Positions 23,450 through 25,357 of a stretch of 25,357 nt of DNA are shown piece after piece (the stretch's first letter is position 1; the number at the start of each line of letters is the position of its first letter). The stretch is from an uncultured Clostridium sp. (lineage in GTDB: Bacteria; Bacillota; Clostridia; Lachnospirales; Lachnospiraceae). The notes beneath the pieces were generated by a model. It was not told the origin of the DNA and did not search any database. It saw only the letters and a list, made by a program, of their open reading frames with translations. The translations under genes and the position numbers were made by a program. The stretch is from contig UQFC01000036.1 of the NCBI GenBank assembly GCA_900540335.1, positions 1-25,357 on the forward strand, written 5' to 3'.

Positions 23450-23478
23450 TTGAATCAAATTCAAAAATACAGTATACT
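23450..23478 (+). promoter_or_regulatory. Promoter of asnS
   Basis: TTGAAT (23450-23455), 17-nt spacer, TATACT (23473-23478). The roughly 85-nt leader that follows contains a small GGCG/CGCC hairpin (near 23525-23543) and no T-box motif. Confidence 0.65.
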
Positions 23479-23567
23479 TCTGTATAGGTATGCCTGCAGG
23501 TTAGGTTGTTTTCAGGCAAAACAGGGCGCCCTTTACCGGACGCCAGGAAAGATAAAGGAGAAGCACT

Positions 23568-24959
<1,392 letters not shown>

Positions 24960-24973
24960 TTTCCCGCATATAC

Positions 24974-25018
24974 AAAAAGCCCGCAGCATCCCAGAGGGGA
25001 AGGCTACGGGCCTTTTTT
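24974..25018. terminator. Bidirectional terminator between asnS and the kinase gene
   Basis: An A-run and GCCCG (24974-24983) pair with CGGGC and a T-run (25007-25018), closing on an inner TCCC/GGGA pairing. It can terminate asnS (six T residues) and, on the other strand, the kinase gene. Confidence 0.8.
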
Positions 25019-25027
25019 CGTGGGCGG

Positions 25028-25357
25028 TTAACGCAGGCGCATGTAGATGGAGGAGCAAAATAGGCCGTCTTTGACCGTAAACTCAGCGCCGCCCTGGTAT
25101 TTTTCCGCGATGGAGCGGATGGAGGTAAGCCCTGTGCCGCCCCCCGGCTTGGTGGAGCGGAACAAGCCGCCCTCAGCAGGCTCCACAGCGGCGTAGCTGT
25201 TGTCCAAGGTGAGGGCCAGGATGTCGAAACGCTGGCGGCTGCGCATTTGGATGCGGGCTTGGCCTGGGGGGACATGGGCGCAGGCGGTGATGGCGTTTTC
25301 CAGTAGGTTCCCCACCACCACGCATAGGTCGCTGGCTAGGATCTGGCCCGTGTCCGC
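25028..25357 (-). CDS. Sensor histidine kinase, GHKL ATPase domain (partial)
   Basis: The C-terminal 109 residues of a GHKL-type kinase, open in frame to the window edge, so the gene begins outside. The N-box VVVGNLLENAITAC and the G-box GGGTGLTSIRSIAEKYQGGAEF identify the ATP-binding domain. This arrangement is typical of the AgrC/ComD/VirS-like HPK10 kinases that respond to peptide signals. The sensor and His-box region are not visible and no response regulator is in the window. Codon use is GC-rich like the 3' part of asnS, so it shares that part's origin. Confidence 0.85.
   Translation of the reverse strand, partial: ADTGQILASDLCVVVGNLLENAITACAHVPPGQARIQMRSRQRFDILALTLDNSYAAVEPAEGGLFRSTKPGGGTGLTSIRSIAEKYQGGAEFTVKDGLFCSSIYMRLR

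Noticed and set aside
23479..23567. T-box or other tRNA-sensing leader before asnS
   Set aside because: The leader is short and lacks a T-box sequence and a specifier stem; the trpS leader is shorter still.

Overview
The window reads as a chromosomal segment of a spore-forming gut Firmicute, most likely Lachnospiraceae (Clostridia). The evidence is the sporulation-linked order spoVG-pth-mfd-spoVT, a SigI/RsgI pair, GlgC/GlgD glycogen genes, AGGAGG-type ribosome binding sites, and moderate GC with mixed third codon positions. The last ~1.3 kb (from about 24,070) is abruptly GC-rich and looks like another genome, perhaps an Oscillospiraceae-like one.

Layout. 1-2,815 (minus): a KdgF-like cupin, an ArsC/Spx-family protein, trpS with its own promoter, and a UcpA-type dehydrogenase ending at a strong terminator. 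Beyond that terminator, at the window edge, lies one copy of a ~70-nt structured repeat. 2,869-4,461 (minus): an unknown two-TM protein and a stand-alone HD (MESH1/SpoT-like) hydrolase. 4,678-8,749 (plus): a membrane protein with an acidic tail, sigI, rsgI (ATGA overlap, acidic repeats), and a secreted protein that repeats the RsgI extracytoplasmic domain, adds a PepSY domain and ends in an Asp/His tail. sigI and the secreted-protein gene sit behind near-identical promoters (GACCCCG, 18 nt, CGTATTCTAT), so the block looks like an autoregulated SigI regulon. The second copy of the structured repeat lies in the leader of the secreted-protein gene.

9,024-12,067 (minus): a MATE transporter and malQ, once a tight pair, now separated by a 151-bp MITE with 18-bp terminal repeats starting GTAA and an 8-bp target duplication (IS66-like). 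12,200-15,183: a small plus-strand protein, a minus-strand cluster (CapA-type phosphoesterase, unknown, zinc ribbon) and a plus-strand Cu/Zn superoxide dismutase without signal peptide. 15,299-23,186 (minus): glgC-glgD (overlapping), spoVG, pth, mfd, spoVT. 23,568-24,959 (plus): asnS, whose 5' third matches the window and whose 3' two thirds are GC-rich. It is followed by a bidirectional terminator and the C-terminal part of a GHKL histidine kinase that runs off the window.

Gaps over 300 bases: 7,491-7,885 (rsgI terminator, then ~190 nt with nothing recognised, SigI-type promoter, structured leader) and 23,187-23,567 (divergent glgC and asnS promoters, otherwise nothing recognised). No tRNA, rRNA, CRISPR array or full insertion sequence was seen.
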